From assembly GCA_025928515.1 (NCBI GenBank), contig JAICJI010000016.1, forward strand, positions 1 to 43,564: a stretch of DNA of 43,564 bases, given 5' to 3'. This document shows positions 15,455 through 22,806 of the stretch, piece by piece. This DNA is from Thermoleophilia bacterium. Its GTDB lineage: Bacteria; Actinomycetota; Thermoleophilia; Gaiellales; Gaiellaceae. Each line of letters begins with the position of its first letter. The first letter of the stretch is position 1. Below the pieces are notes generated by a model. That model saw only the letters and a list, made by a program, of their open reading frames with translations. It had not been told where the DNA came from and ran no database searches. The translations under genes and the position numbers were made by a program.

Positions 15455-15460
15455 CAGAAT
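15455..15460 (+). promoter_or_regulatory. Putative -10 element CAGAAT before the CCA-adding enzyme gene
   Basis: CAGAAT (four matches to TATAAT) ends 6 nt before GTG 15467, and no ribosome binding site lies between. Weaker hexamer than the others but with the same spacing, and it supports the GTG start. Confidence 0.35.
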
Positions 15461-15466
15461 GGCGCG

Positions 15467-16888
15467 GTGCGACAAGAACTAGAGAAGTACGTTCGCTCGC
15501 TCGGGCTCGACGCCTATCTCGTCGGCGGAGCCGTGCGCGACGAGCTGCTCGGGCTCGACTCAAAAGACGCGGACTTTCTCGTGCCCGGCGTCGACACCGA
15601 GGGCCTGCGCGCGGCGCTCGCGCCCCATGGACGCGTCGAGGATCTCGTGGTCGCCGACCGGCTCGTCGGCGTCCGGCTCCACCCGAACGCCGGCCGGATC
15701 CGCACGTTGACGCGAGCGGGGATCGAGTTCGCGCCGCCGCGCAAGGAGGTCTCCACGGGGCCGGGGCGGCACGACTTCGAGATCGTCGCCGACGCGTCGC
15801 TGTCGGTCGAGGACGACATGCGCCGACGCGACTTCACCGTCAACGCCATGGCCCGCCGGCTCGAGACCGGCGAGCTCGTCGACCCACTCGACGGTCGCGC
15901 GGACCTCGAGGCGCGCCGGCTGCGCACCGTCTCGCCGCAGAGCTTTCGCGAGGATCCTCTGCGGCTCGTCCGTGCGCTTCGCTTCGTCTCGCAGCTCGGC
16001 TTCGAGCCCGACGAGGAGCTCCTCGCCCAGATGCGCGAGGAGGCATCCGCGGTGAAGCTCGTCTCGGGTGAGCGCATCGGCGGCGGCCTCGCCGCGGATG
16101 GGATGGGCGAGCTGTCGAAGCTCCTGCTCGGCGCCGAGCCCGCCCGCGCGCTGAGGCTCGCGCGCGATACCGGCGTGCTCATCGAGCTCCTGCCGGAGTT
16201 CGGGCCTGCGATCGGCTTCGAGCAGGAGAGCCGCTACCACGACTTGACCGTCGACGAGCACACCTTCGCCGTCGTCCAGGCCGCAGCCGACGAGGGCTTC
16301 TCGCTCGCAGTCCGGCTCGCCGCGCTCTTCCACGACCTCGGCAAGCCGGTCGTCGGCTGGCGCGGCCGCGACGGGCGGCTCCACTACTACGCGAAGCCCG
16401 GCTTCGCCGCACACGGGCACGACCAGATCGGCGCTGAGCTCGCAGCCGGCGCGCTTCTCCGGCTGCGGTATCCGAACGCGCTTCGGCAGCGCGTCGTGCG
16501 GATCGCGCGCCGCCACATGTTCCAGCCCGGGAAGGGGGACGAGCGCCGCGCACGGCGCTTCCTCCGCCGCAACGGCGACGAGCTCGCGTTCGAGCTCATC
16601 GACCACAAGCGCGCCGACCTGCTCGGCAAGCGGGGAAGCGACGGGGAGCCGCCACCGCTCGAGGAGCTCGAGCGGCTGGCGCGCTTCCGCGAGATGGTCG
16701 AGCAGGAGCGTTCGAGCCCGCACCGCCTGCGCGACCTCGCGATCGACGGGAACGACCTGATGGAGCTCGGCTTCAGGCCGGGGCCACGGCTCGGGCGCAT
16801 CCTCAACGAGCTACTCGACGCCGTCGTGGACGAGCCCGTCCTCAACACACGCGACGAGCTGCTCTCGCAGGCCAGAGGGCGCCTGTGA
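15467..16888 (+). CDS. cca: CCA tRNA nucleotidyltransferase / poly(A) polymerase family with HD domain
   Basis: 473 aa, class II nucleotidyltransferase. The head has YLVGGAVRDELLGLDS and the metal-binding DADF pair; next comes EDDMRRRDFTVNAMARRL and DPLDGRADLEARRLRTV, then EDPLRLVRALRF of the neck. An HD domain follows (LFHDLGKPVVGW). Such proteins add or repair the CCA end of tRNA in the cytoplasm. This matters here because the one tRNA gene in the window has no encoded CCA. The enzyme could instead be a poly(A) polymerase; the two cannot be separated by eye. GTG 15467 is 6 nt after CAGAAT. Its stop overlaps the GTG of pgeF (GTGA), starting a run of tightly spaced genes. Confidence 0.9.
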   Translation: MRQELEKYVRSLGLDAYLVGGAVRDELLGLDSKDADFLVPGVDTEGLRAALAPHGRVEDLVVADRLVGVRLHPNAGRIRTLTRAGIEFAPPRKEVSTGPGRHDFEIVADASLSVEDDMRRRDFTVNAMARRLETGELVDPLDGRADLEARRLRTVSPQSFREDPLRLVRALRFVSQLGFEPDEELLAQMREEASAVKLVSGERIGGGLAADGMGELSKLLLGAEPARALRLARDTGVLIELLPEFGPAIGFEQESRYHDLTVDEHTFAVVQAAADEGFSLAVRLAALFHDLGKPVVGWRGRDGRLHYYAKPGFAAHGHDQIGAELAAGALLRLRYPNALRQRVVRIARRHMFQPGKGDERRARRFLRRNGDELAFELIDHKRADLLGKRGSDGEPPPLEELERLARFREMVEQERSSPHRLRDLAIDGNDLMELGFRPGPRLGRILNELLDAVVDEPVLNTRDELLSQARGRL

Positions 16889-17586
16889 TCCACTGGCCGG
16901 TCGACGGCTACCAGGTCGCGTTCACGACCCGCCTCGGGGGAGTGAGCGAGGGGCCGTTCGCGTCGCTCAACCTCGGCCGCAAGAGTGGGGACGACGTCGG
17001 GCGCGCGGACGAGAACCGGCGCATCGCGTGCGCAGAGATCGGAGCCGACGTCGAGAAGCTCGCGCTCAACTACCAGGTGCACTCCGGCCGCGTGCTGCGC
17101 GCGAAGCCGGCGCTGCGCAACGAGCGCGCAGACGGGCTCTGGACGGACGAGCCCGGCCTGCCCATCCTCGCCATGTCCGCCGACTGCCTGGCGATCGCCC
17201 TGGTGCGGGTGGAGACGGACGAGCCCGCGGTGGCCGTCCTCCATGCCGGCTGGCGCGGGCTGCTCGGCGACATCGTCGCCGCCGGCGTGCACGCGCTCGG
17301 CGACGGCGAGCTCGCGGCTGCGATCGGGCCCGCGATCGGGCCGTGCTGCTACGAGGTGGGGGAGGAGGTCGCGCAGCCGTTCCGCGACCGCTTCGGCGGC
17401 GACGTCGTCCACGAGCACCGGCTCGACCTCTGGGCGAGCGCCGAGCGCGCCCTTCGTGCCGTAGGGGTCGAGCGCATCCACCGCCTCGACCGCTGCACGT
17501 TCTGCGAGCCGGAGACGTTCTTCTCGCACCGCCGGGACGCGGGCCGCACCGGCCGGCAGGGAGTGATCGCCTACGTCGCCGGCTGA
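16885..17586 (+). CDS. pgeF: Peptidoglycan editing factor PgeF (YfiH/COG1496, purine nucleoside phosphorylase-like)
   Basis: 233 aa, full length. The family's three metal/active-site segments are all present: YQVHSGRV (His), MSADCLAIAL (Cys) and VLHAGWRGLLGD (His), followed by IGPAIGPCCYEVGEEV and a C-terminal RCTFCEPETFFSHRRD. Members were once called laccases; in Escherichia coli the protein prevents L-Ser from entering peptidoglycan in place of L-Ala, and others cleave purine nucleosides. Position next to sepF and divIVA fits an envelope role. GTG 16885 overlaps the CCA-enzyme stop by three bases. Its own stop TGA (17584-17586) lies inside the open frame of the following PLP-homeostasis gene, which has no clear start of its own. 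Confidence 0.92.
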   Translation: MIHWPVDGYQVAFTTRLGGVSEGPFASLNLGRKSGDDVGRADENRRIACAEIGADVEKLALNYQVHSGRVLRAKPALRNERADGLWTDEPGLPILAMSADCLAIALVRVETDEPAVAVLHAGWRGLLGDIVAAGVHALGDGELAAAIGPAIGPCCYEVGEEVAQPFRDRFGGDVVHEHRLDLWASAERALRAVGVERIHRLDRCTFCEPETFFSHRRDAGRTGRQGVIAYVAG

Positions 17587-17587
17587 G

Positions 17588-18166
17588 ATCCGCGAGCGCT
17601 ACGAGCGCATCCGCGAGGAGGTCGGCCCGTCGGTCACGGTCGTCGCGGCGACGAAGTACGCCTCCGTCGAGGAGATGGCTGCACTCGCCGAGGCCGGCGT
17701 CGAGGTGGTTGGCGAGAACCGCGCGCAGGACCTGAAGGCGAAGCACGACGCATACGGCGACGCCTTCCGCTGGCACTTTATCGGGCACCTGCAGAGCCGG
17801 AAGGCGCCGCTCGTGAGCGAGCTCTGCGAGCTCTGCCACTCGCTCGCCTCGGATTCGGCGGCGCGCAGGCTCACGATCCCGGCACTCGTCGAGGTCAACC
17901 TCTCCGGCGAGCCGACGAAGTCGGGCGTGAGCCCCGAGGAGCTGCCGGCGCTACTCGAGACCTACGCGCAGGTGCGCGGCCTGATGACCATGCCGCCTGC
18001 CACGGGCGCCCCGGAGGGCTCGCGGCCGTACTTCCGCCGCCTGCGCGAGCTCGCCGAGCAGCACGGACTGCGCGACCTCTCGATGGGAACGAGCCAGGAC
18101 TACCAGGTCGCCGCCGAGGAGGGAGCGACCCACGTCCGGGTGGGCGCAGTCCTGTGGCAGCGCTAA
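17588..18166 (+). CDS. YggS/PROSC-type PLP homeostasis protein, start codon not resolved
   Basis: Pyridoxal-5'-phosphate carrier (PLPBP) of the fold-type III barrel. The PLP lysine sits in VTVVAATKYASVEEM; FGENR-type VVGENRAQDL, WHFIGHLQSRK, LVEVNLSGEPTKSG, GLMTMPP and LSMGTSQDYQVAAEEGATHVRVG follow as in the family. The frame is open only from 17567 (in-frame TGA at 17564), and between 17567 and ATG 17675 there is no ATG, GTG or TTG. Starting at ATG 17675 would remove the first beta-strand and the PLP lysine. I give 17588 (ATC, two bases after the PgeF stop) as a nominal start: it yields the family's EIRERYERIREE helix. Alternatives are a +1 frameshift fusion with PgeF or a sequencing error. 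Product identity is firm, start is not. Confidence 0.8.
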   Translation: MRERYERIREEVGPSVTVVAATKYASVEEMAALAEAGVEVVGENRAQDLKAKHDAYGDAFRWHFIGHLQSRKAPLVSELCELCHSLASDSAARRLTIPALVEVNLSGEPTKSGVSPEELPALLETYAQVRGLMTMPPATGAPEGSRPYFRRLRELAEQHGLRDLSMGTSQDYQVAAEEGATHVRVGAVLWQR

Positions 18167-18169
18167 CAT
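18164..18169 (+). promoter_or_regulatory. Possible -10 element TAACAT before sepF
   Basis: TAACAT overlaps the PLPBP stop codon and ends 10 nt before ATG 18180; no ribosome binding site is seen. The spacing is longer than at the other candidate sites, so this one is weak. Confidence 0.3.
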
Positions 18170-18179
18170 CGGCCGCGCG

Positions 18180-18731
18180 ATGGGTGTTTCCGACGTCTGG
18201 GCCCGTACCCTCGTCTACTTCGGAATCGCCGAGGAAGAGGACTGGGACGAGGACGGCTACGTCCCCGAGGACGAGCTCGCCGACGACTACGAGCGCCCGA
18301 ACGTGCGCCACCTGCGCTCGCGCCGGTCGCGGCAAAGCTACGACGACGACTGGACGGATCCCGAGCCCGAGGACGCGCAGCGGACGAGCATTCTCCGCCC
18401 GCGCGGCGACTCGCGGCGCATCCGCACCTTGCAGCCGGTGCAGGGGCCTGGCACGTCACGGGTGCACCTCATCCTCCCGCGCAGCTTCAACGACGCCCAG
18501 CAGCTCGCCGACCGCTTCAAGGTCGGCGTCCCCGTGATTCTCAACCTCCAGTCGGCCGACGCCGAGCTGTCGAAGCGGCTGATCGACTTCGCGAGCGGCC
18601 TCACGTACGCACTCGACGGCGGGATGCAGCGAATCGCCGACAAGGTCTTCCTGCTCACGCCACGCGACGTCGAGCTGTCCGCCGAGGACCGGGCGCGGAT
18701 GCTCGAGCGCGGCTTCTTCAACCAGGCGTAG
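18180..18731 (+). CDS. sepF: Cell division protein SepF
   Basis: 183 aa. N-terminal helix (VWARTLVYFGIAEEEDWDED) is the amphipathic membrane-targeting segment typical of actinobacterial SepF. An acidic, disordered linker follows to about residue 85, and the conserved globular domain begins RVHLILPRSFNDAQQLADRF, with VILNLQSADAELSKRLIDFASGLTYALDGGMQRIADKVFLLTP after it. SepF polymerises, binds the FtsZ tail and anchors the Z-ring to the membrane; in actinobacteria without FtsA it is the main anchor. YggT and DivIVA genes follow directly, the standard actinobacterial arrangement, though ftsZ itself is outside the window. Confidence 0.96.
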   Translation: MGVSDVWARTLVYFGIAEEEDWDEDGYVPEDELADDYERPNVRHLRSRRSRQSYDDDWTDPEPEDAQRTSILRPRGDSRRIRTLQPVQGPGTSRVHLILPRSFNDAQQLADRFKVGVPVILNLQSADAELSKRLIDFASGLTYALDGGMQRIADKVFLLTPRDVELSAEDRARMLERGFFNQA

Positions 18732-18769
18732 GGCATAGGAGAAGCGCCGCGGAGGGCGAACCAGCCGGA

Positions 18770-19081
18770 ATGGGCTGGTCAGCCAGGTTCGTGCTGCTCG
18801 GCGACGTGATCTCGAGCGTGGAGACGTTCCTCAACGTCTTCTTCATCCTGTACGGGCTCGTGATCTTCGTCTACATCATCACGAGCTGGCTGCGGCTGCC
18901 GTATTCCGTCACCCTCAACCGGATCCAGCGATTCCTCTACGACGTCTGCGAGCCATACCTGCGCGTCTTCCGTCGCCTGCTGCCCGCGACGGGACCGCTC
19001 GACCTCTCGCCGATGCTGGCCCTGATCTCGCTCGGGGTGATCGACCGCTTCCTCATCTGGGTCCTCGACCACTTCCACTAA
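18770..19081 (+). CDS. YggT family integral membrane protein
   Basis: 103 aa with two membrane segments (about residues 20-42 and 80-98). The loop between them has the YggT signature: LPYSVTLNRIQRFLYDVCEPYLRVFRRLLP followed by DLSPMLALISLGVI. Function is poorly known; the gene regularly sits between sepF and divIVA in Gram-positive bacteria, and a part in envelope assembly, osmotic tolerance or division is assumed. ATG 18770 is the first in-frame ATG; GGAGGG lies about 13 nt upstream, a bit far, so a start further in (for example the GTG before VISSVETF) is possible. Confidence 0.88.
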   Translation: MGWSARFVLLGDVISSVETFLNVFFILYGLVIFVYIITSWLRLPYSVTLNRIQRFLYDVCEPYLRVFRRLLPATGPLDLSPMLALISLGVIDRFLIWVLDHFH

Positions 19082-19092
19082 AGGAGAGACCG

Positions 19093-19620
19093 ATGGCACT
19101 CACACCCGTCGAGATCAGGCACATGTCGCCGCCGCGCACGAACTTCCGGGGATACCGCGTTGCCGCGACCGACCGTCTGCTCGAGGAGATCGCCGCGAGC
19201 TTCGAAGACGTCTGGCGGGAGCGCGCCGACCTGGCGGACAAGGTCGAGCAGCTCGAGGGCGACCTCATCCGGTTCCGCGAGCTCGAGAGCCTGCTGCGCA
19301 CGACGCTCGTCTCGGCCGAGCAGTCCTCCGCGAAGACGCGCGACCAGGCGCGGAAGGAAGCGGAGCTCATCCTCGGCGAGGCACACGCGCAGGCGCGGGA
19401 GGTGCAGCGTCGCGCGCACGCCGAGAACGAGCGGCTGACGCACGAGTCGCGCCGGCTGCGGGCCCAGCTGCAGGAGGCGCTCGCCGCTCTCGACGAGCCC
19501 GAAGCCGGTGAGACCGAAGAGCCGACGACACCTTCCGAGCAGAACGCGGAGACGGCGGAAGAGCGCAGCTGGTACGGCTATCCGAGTAGCGAGGCGTTGC
19601 CGGACGCAAACGCCGCTTGA
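19093..19620 (+). CDS. divIVA: DivIVA-family coiled-coil protein (Wag31-like)
   Basis: 175 aa. N-terminal DivIVA domain with the pattern LTPVEIRHMSPPRTNFRGYRVAATDRLLEEI, then a long coiled coil (about residues 35-140, heptads such as DLADKVEQLEGDLIRFREL) and an acidic, low-complexity tail ending in WYGYP. DivIVA/Wag31 marks negative membrane curvature at poles and septa and, in actinobacteria, directs polar growth. AAGGAGAG lies 5-6 bases before ATG 19093, 12 bp after yggT. The usual RGY/F-type membrane-insertion motif is FRGYRV here. Confidence 0.92.
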   Translation: MALTPVEIRHMSPPRTNFRGYRVAATDRLLEEIAASFEDVWRERADLADKVEQLEGDLIRFRELESLLRTTLVSAEQSSAKTRDQARKEAELILGEAHAQAREVQRRAHAENERLTHESRRLRAQLQEALAALDEPEAGETEEPTTPSEQNAETAEERSWYGYPSSEALPDANAA

Positions 19621-19647
19621 CGCACCGGCCGCGGGCACGGCCGGACG

Positions 19648-19653
19648 TAAACT
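19648..19653 (+). promoter_or_regulatory. Putative -10 element TAAACT before the DUF167 gene
   Basis: TAAACT ends 6 nt before ATG 19660 with no ribosome binding site in between, an example of the recurrent leaderless arrangement. It would start a transcript covering the DUF167, DksA-like, lspA and rluD-type genes. Confidence 0.55.
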
Positions 19654-19659
19654 GAGCGC

Positions 19660-19968
19660 ATGACGGCGGAGACGACACGGCTGCGCGTGCGCGTAAGCCC
19701 GGGAGCGGGCCGGACTGCGCTCGTCGGGCGGCACGGCGACGCGTGGAAGGTTCGCGTCACCGAGGCGCCCGAGCGCGGGCGCGCGAATGAGGCCGTCCTG
19801 CGCCTTCTCGCCGAGACGCTCGCTCTCCCTCGCACCTCCGTGACGCTCGTTTCGGGTCACGGCGGACGGGAGAAGATCGTCGAGCTGACGGGGGTCGGGC
19901 CGACCCTGATCGAGCGGCGCCTCGCCTCTGCGGCAGGAGGGGACCGAGGCCGAAAGGAGAGGCGTTGA
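19660..19968 (+). CDS. DUF167 (YggU) family protein
   Basis: 102 aa. Small alpha/beta protein of the YggU/DUF167 family: LRVRVSPGAGRTALVGRHG, WKVRVTEAPERGRANEAVLRLLAETL and VTLVSGHGGREKIVELTG are the conserved segments. The family's function is not established. It often lies next to yggT/yggS, as here. Cytoplasmic, with a basic C-terminal tail (GGDRGRKERR). The start is fixed by the TAAACT box 6 nt upstream. The stop overlaps the TTG of the next gene. Confidence 0.88.
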   Translation: MTAETTRLRVRVSPGAGRTALVGRHGDAWKVRVTEAPERGRANEAVLRLLAETLALPRTSVTLVSGHGGREKIVELTGVGPTLIERRLASAAGGDRGRKERR

Positions 19969-20336
19969 CGAGCATCGACATCGAGGCGTTCCGCTCTGCG
20001 CTGGTCGACGAGCGCCGCCGAGTGGAGCACGCGCTGGCGACGCTCCGCGACGAGCATCGCGGCTCGCTCGACGACGAGGTTGAGGAGGTCGCCGCGACGA
20101 GCGAGAACCATCTCGCCGACAACGCATCGGCGACGCTCGGCCGCGAGATCGACTACACGCTCGGCGACAACGCCGAACAGGTCATCTCCGAGATCGACGC
20201 CGCGCTGAAGCGGATCGAGGACGGGACCTACGGCACGTGCACGAACTGTGGGCAGGAGATCCCGGTCCAGCGCCTCGAGGCAAATCCCTGGGCATCTCTC
20301 TGCATCGACTGCAAGCGAAGAGCCGAGGGAGCGTGA
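19965..20336 (+). CDS. TraR/DksA-type C4 zinc-finger protein
   Basis: 123 aa. N-terminal helical hairpin (residues 1-85, with acidic DDEVEEVAATSENHLADNAS) followed by a C4 zinc finger: CTNCGQEIPVQRLEANPW then CIDCKRRAEG. Relatives include DksA, which binds the RNA polymerase secondary channel and modulates rRNA and stress promoters, and shorter actinobacterial proteins of unknown action. In many genomes such a gene lies just before lspA, as here. TTG 19965 is the start: AAAGGAGAGG lies immediately upstream and the codon overlaps the previous stop (TTGA). Confidence 0.9.
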   Translation: MTSIDIEAFRSALVDERRRVEHALATLRDEHRGSLDDEVEEVAATSENHLADNASATLGREIDYTLGDNAEQVISEIDAALKRIEDGTYGTCTNCGQEIPVQRLEANPWASLCIDCKRRAEGA

Positions 20337-20893
20337 GCGAGCCGTTCCGACAGCTCGAGGTTCGTGTCGGTTCGGCGACTGACGCGTTGACGCCGCTCTC
20401 GCGGGTGACGCGCTCGTTCGCGGCGACGCGGCTGCAGTGGCTGGCGCTTGCGGCCATTGCGTTGTCGGCGATCGTCGCCGACCAGGTGACGAAGCACGTC
20501 GTCGCGTCGAATCTCCAGCTCGGCGACGGGCTCCACGTCGTCGGGCCGTTCACGATCCGGCACGTGCAGAACTCGGGCATCGCCTTCGGCCTCTTCTCGA
20601 ACGCGACGGCGGCCGTCATCGTCGTCACGGCGATCGCGATCGGGTGGATGCTCGCCTACTTCGCGCGCTCGGGTGCCCGCCATCCCGTGCTGCCCGTCGC
20701 ACTCGGCCTCGTGATCGGCGGGAGCGTCTCGAATCTCGCCGACCGCGTGCGGCTCGGCTTCGTCACCGACTTCCTCGACGTCCGCTACTGGCCGGCGTTC
20801 AACCTCGCGGACAGCTTCATCGTGATCGGGGTCGGAATCCTGCTCGCCGCGCTCGTCCTCGCCGAGCGCGAGCCCGGCGCCTCCAGGCGCTGA
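20333..20893 (+). CDS. lspA: Lipoprotein signal peptidase (signal peptidase II)
   Basis: 186 aa integral membrane aspartyl protease that cleaves prolipoprotein signal peptides after lipidation. Four membrane segments are visible. Catalytic Asp residues sit in the two family motifs: GGSVSNLADRVRLG and AFNLADSFIVIGV; HVQNSGIAFGLF is the conserved segment between helices 1 and 2 and VADQVTKHVV is in the first loop. The first ~35 residues are a cytoplasmic extension longer than in E. coli. GTG 20333 overlaps the upstream stop (GTGA). The stop codon (TGA 20891-20893) overlaps the apparent CTG start of the next gene. Confidence 0.94.
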   Translation: MSEPFRQLEVRVGSATDALTPLSRVTRSFAATRLQWLALAAIALSAIVADQVTKHVVASNLQLGDGLHVVGPFTIRHVQNSGIAFGLFSNATAAVIVVTAIAIGWMLAYFARSGARHPVLPVALGLVIGGSVSNLADRVRLGFVTDFLDVRYWPAFNLADSFIVIGVGILLAALVLAEREPGASRR

Positions 20894-21783
20894 AGAAGCT
20901 CGTCGTCCCGCCGGAGGCCGCGGGCGAGCGGCTCGACCGCCACCTGGCGGGCCTCGCTGACGTGGGATCGCGTGCCGCGGCTGAGCGATTGCTCTCGGCC
21001 GGAGCCGTGCTCGTGGACGGGCAGGCGCGGGGGAAGAGCCACAGGCTCGTCGGTGGGGAGGAGATCGAGATCGAGCCGCCCGCCGCGGCCGCGGCTGCCC
21101 CCCCGGTTCCGCTCCCGGAGCTCACGCTCGCCTACGCCGACGAGCACCTCCTCGTCGTCGACAAGCCGGCCGGCGTCGTGGTGCACCCGGCGCCCGGGCA
21201 TGCGGGCGGCACGCTCGCGCAGGCTCTCGCAGCCGCCGGCGCCACGGGCGGGGAGGAGGACCGCCCCGGAATCGTCCACCGCATCGACCGCGACACGTCC
21301 GGCCTGCTCGTCGTCGCGCGGTCGCAGGAGGCATACGAGCTGCTGCAGAAGCTCGTGCGGCGCCGGGCGGTGACGCGCGAGTACCTCGCGCTCGTCGTCG
21401 GCCGGCCACGGTCGCGGCGGGGGACGATCGACGCCGCGATCGGGCGCGACCGGCACGACAGGCTCCGCCACTCGCTCGACACGGACACGCCGCGCGCGGC
21501 GGTGACGCACTTCGAGCTCGAGGAGCTTCTGCCCCGGCATTCGCTGCTGCGCGTGCGGCTCGAGACGGGAAGAACGCATCAGATCCGCGTCCATCTCGCC
21601 GCGATCGACCTTCCAGTGGCGGGCGATCCCACCTACGGCGTAACCCGGGACCTCAGCCTCGAGCGGCAGTTTCTCCACGCCGCGCGGCTCGCCTTCGCTC
21701 ACCCCGTGACCGGCGAGCAAGTCGACGTCTTCTCGCCGCTGCCGCGCGACCTCGCTGTCGCGCTCGAGGCTGCCCGCAGCTAA
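20890..21783 (+). CDS. RluA/RluD-family rRNA pseudouridine synthase, apparent CTG start
   Basis: About 297 aa. An S4 RNA-binding domain (ERLDRHLAGLADVGSRAAAERLLSAG) precedes the catalytic domain, with the nucleophilic Asp in GIVHRIDRDTSGLLVVA, then TREYLALVVG and GRTHQIRVHLAAIDLPVAGDPTYG. It would convert uridines to pseudouridine in large-subunit rRNA. No ATG, GTG or TTG fits: in frame, the nearest upstream start is far inside lspA and the next downstream (GTG 20962) would cut the S4 domain. CTG 20890, which overlaps the lspA stop as CTGA, gives a proper N-terminus (KKLVVPPEAAGERLDR). The lspA-rluD order is common in bacteria. Confidence 0.9.
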   Translation: MKKLVVPPEAAGERLDRHLAGLADVGSRAAAERLLSAGAVLVDGQARGKSHRLVGGEEIEIEPPAAAAAAPPVPLPELTLAYADEHLLVVDKPAGVVVHPAPGHAGGTLAQALAAAGATGGEEDRPGIVHRIDRDTSGLLVVARSQEAYELLQKLVRRRAVTREYLALVVGRPRSRRGTIDAAIGRDRHDRLRHSLDTDTPRAAVTHFELEELLPRHSLLRVRLETGRTHQIRVHLAAIDLPVAGDPTYGVTRDLSLERQFLHAARLAFAHPVTGEQVDVFSPLPRDLAVALEAARS

Positions 21784-21826
21784 CCTTCGTCGGCCAATCC
21801 CTACTCCCCGGCGGCCCAGCCGTGGC

Positions 21827-21855
21827 GCGCGTGCCTCTCGCTGCGAGAGGTGCGC
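21827..21855 (+). promoter_or_regulatory. Hairpin in the rpsB leader
   Basis: CCTCTCG (21834-21840) and CGAGAGG (21844-21850) pair perfectly around a CTG loop; a lower GCGC/GCGC stem (21827-21830 with 21852-21855) extends it across a small internal loop. It lies 52 bp before the rpsB start in the 123-bp gap after the rluD-type gene. Ribosomal protein S2 leaders that bind S2 are known in some bacteria, but this structure cannot be matched to them by eye. Confidence 0.4.
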
Positions 21856-21906
21856 CTCGGACTCCCGCCGGCGCACGAACGACAACGAATCGGAAGGAGC
21901 TCTTCA

Positions 21907-22806
21907 ATGGCAGTCTCGACGAGCGCGGGCGCGGTCTCGATGCGCGAACTGCTCGAGGCCGGGGTCCACTTCGGCCACCAAACACGGCGCTGGAACCCGA
22001 AGATGCGCCGTTTCATCTTCGCCGAGCGCGGCGGCATCTACATCATCGATCTCACGCAGACGGCGGAGCGGCTCGACGAGGCGCAGCAGTTCCTGCGCAA
22101 CGTCGCCGAGCGCGGTGGCACCGTCCTCTTCGTCGGCACGAAGAAGCAGGCACAGGATGCGGTCGAGAACGAGGCGAAGCGCATCGGCATGCCGTACGTC
22201 AACCACCGTTGGCTCGGGGGCCTGCTCACGAACTGGCGCACGATGGCCGACCGGATCGACCGGCTGCACGAGATGCGGCGCCTGCGGGACGACGGCCAGC
22301 TCGAGCTGCTGCCCGCCAAGGAGCGGATCTCGATGAGCGGTGAGCTCGAGAAGCTCGAGGCGAACCTCGGCGGTGTCGCCGACCTGCGCCGCCAGCCCGA
22401 CGCGGTCGTGATCATCGACCTCAAGAAGGAAGCGCTCGGCGTGCGCGAAGCACGGCGGCTCGGGATCCCCGTGGTCGCGCTCGTCGACACGAACTGCGAT
22501 CCCGACGAGGCTGACTACGTCATCCCCGGCAACGACGACGCGATTCGCTCCTGCAACCTGATCGTGCACGCGCTGGCGGAGTCCGTCAACGCCGGCAAGC
22601 AGAAGGTTTCCGCGCAGGAGCTTCAGCAGCAGCAACAAAAGCAGCAGGCGGAGGCCGCTCAGGCGGCTGCAGCGACCGAAGCCGCTTCTGAAGGCAACGT
22701 CGAGGAGCCGACCGGGGAGGACACGCCGCAAGAAGGCACGGAGGTCACCGAGGCGCCCGAAACGGCAGATGCCGACCCGACGCCCGAGAACACGGAGGAG
22801 GCGTGA
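21907..22806 (+). CDS. rpsB: 30S ribosomal protein S2
   Basis: 299 aa. Conserved S2 core: LLEAGVHFGHQTRRWNPKMRRFIF, GGIYIIDLTQTAERL, GTVLFVGTKKQAQDAV, YVNHRWLGGLLTNWRTM, PDAVVIIDLKKEALGVREA and IPVVALVDTNCDPDEADYVIPGNDDAIRS. The last ~65 residues are a low-complexity Gln/Ala/Glu tail (a run of Q and KQQ, then acidic repeats), longer than in E. coli and probably disordered. ATG 21907 has GGAAGGAG 7-14 bases upstream. The longer frame from 21850 would add odd residues. rpsB-tsf-pyrH-frr is the universal order. Its stop overlaps the tsf start by one base. Confidence 0.98.
   Translation: MAVSTSAGAVSMRELLEAGVHFGHQTRRWNPKMRRFIFAERGGIYIIDLTQTAERLDEAQQFLRNVAERGGTVLFVGTKKQAQDAVENEAKRIGMPYVNHRWLGGLLTNWRTMADRIDRLHEMRRLRDDGQLELLPAKERISMSGELEKLEANLGGVADLRRQPDAVVIIDLKKEALGVREARRLGIPVVALVDTNCDPDEADYVIPGNDDAIRSCNLIVHALAESVNAGKQKVSAQELQQQQQKQQAEAAQAAAATEAASEGNVEEPTGEDTPQEGTEVTEAPETADADPTPENTEEA

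Noticed and set aside
17560-17590. Firm call of a programmed +1 frameshift joining PgeF and the PLP-homeostasis protein
   Set aside because: No slippery run or Shine-Dalgarno-like stimulator is seen at the stop; kept only as one of several explanations.
20437-20889. Extended N-terminus of the pseudouridine synthase to an upstream start within lspA
   Set aside because: The extra residues are a low-complexity Arg-rich shadow of lspA; the family N-terminus begins at 20890.
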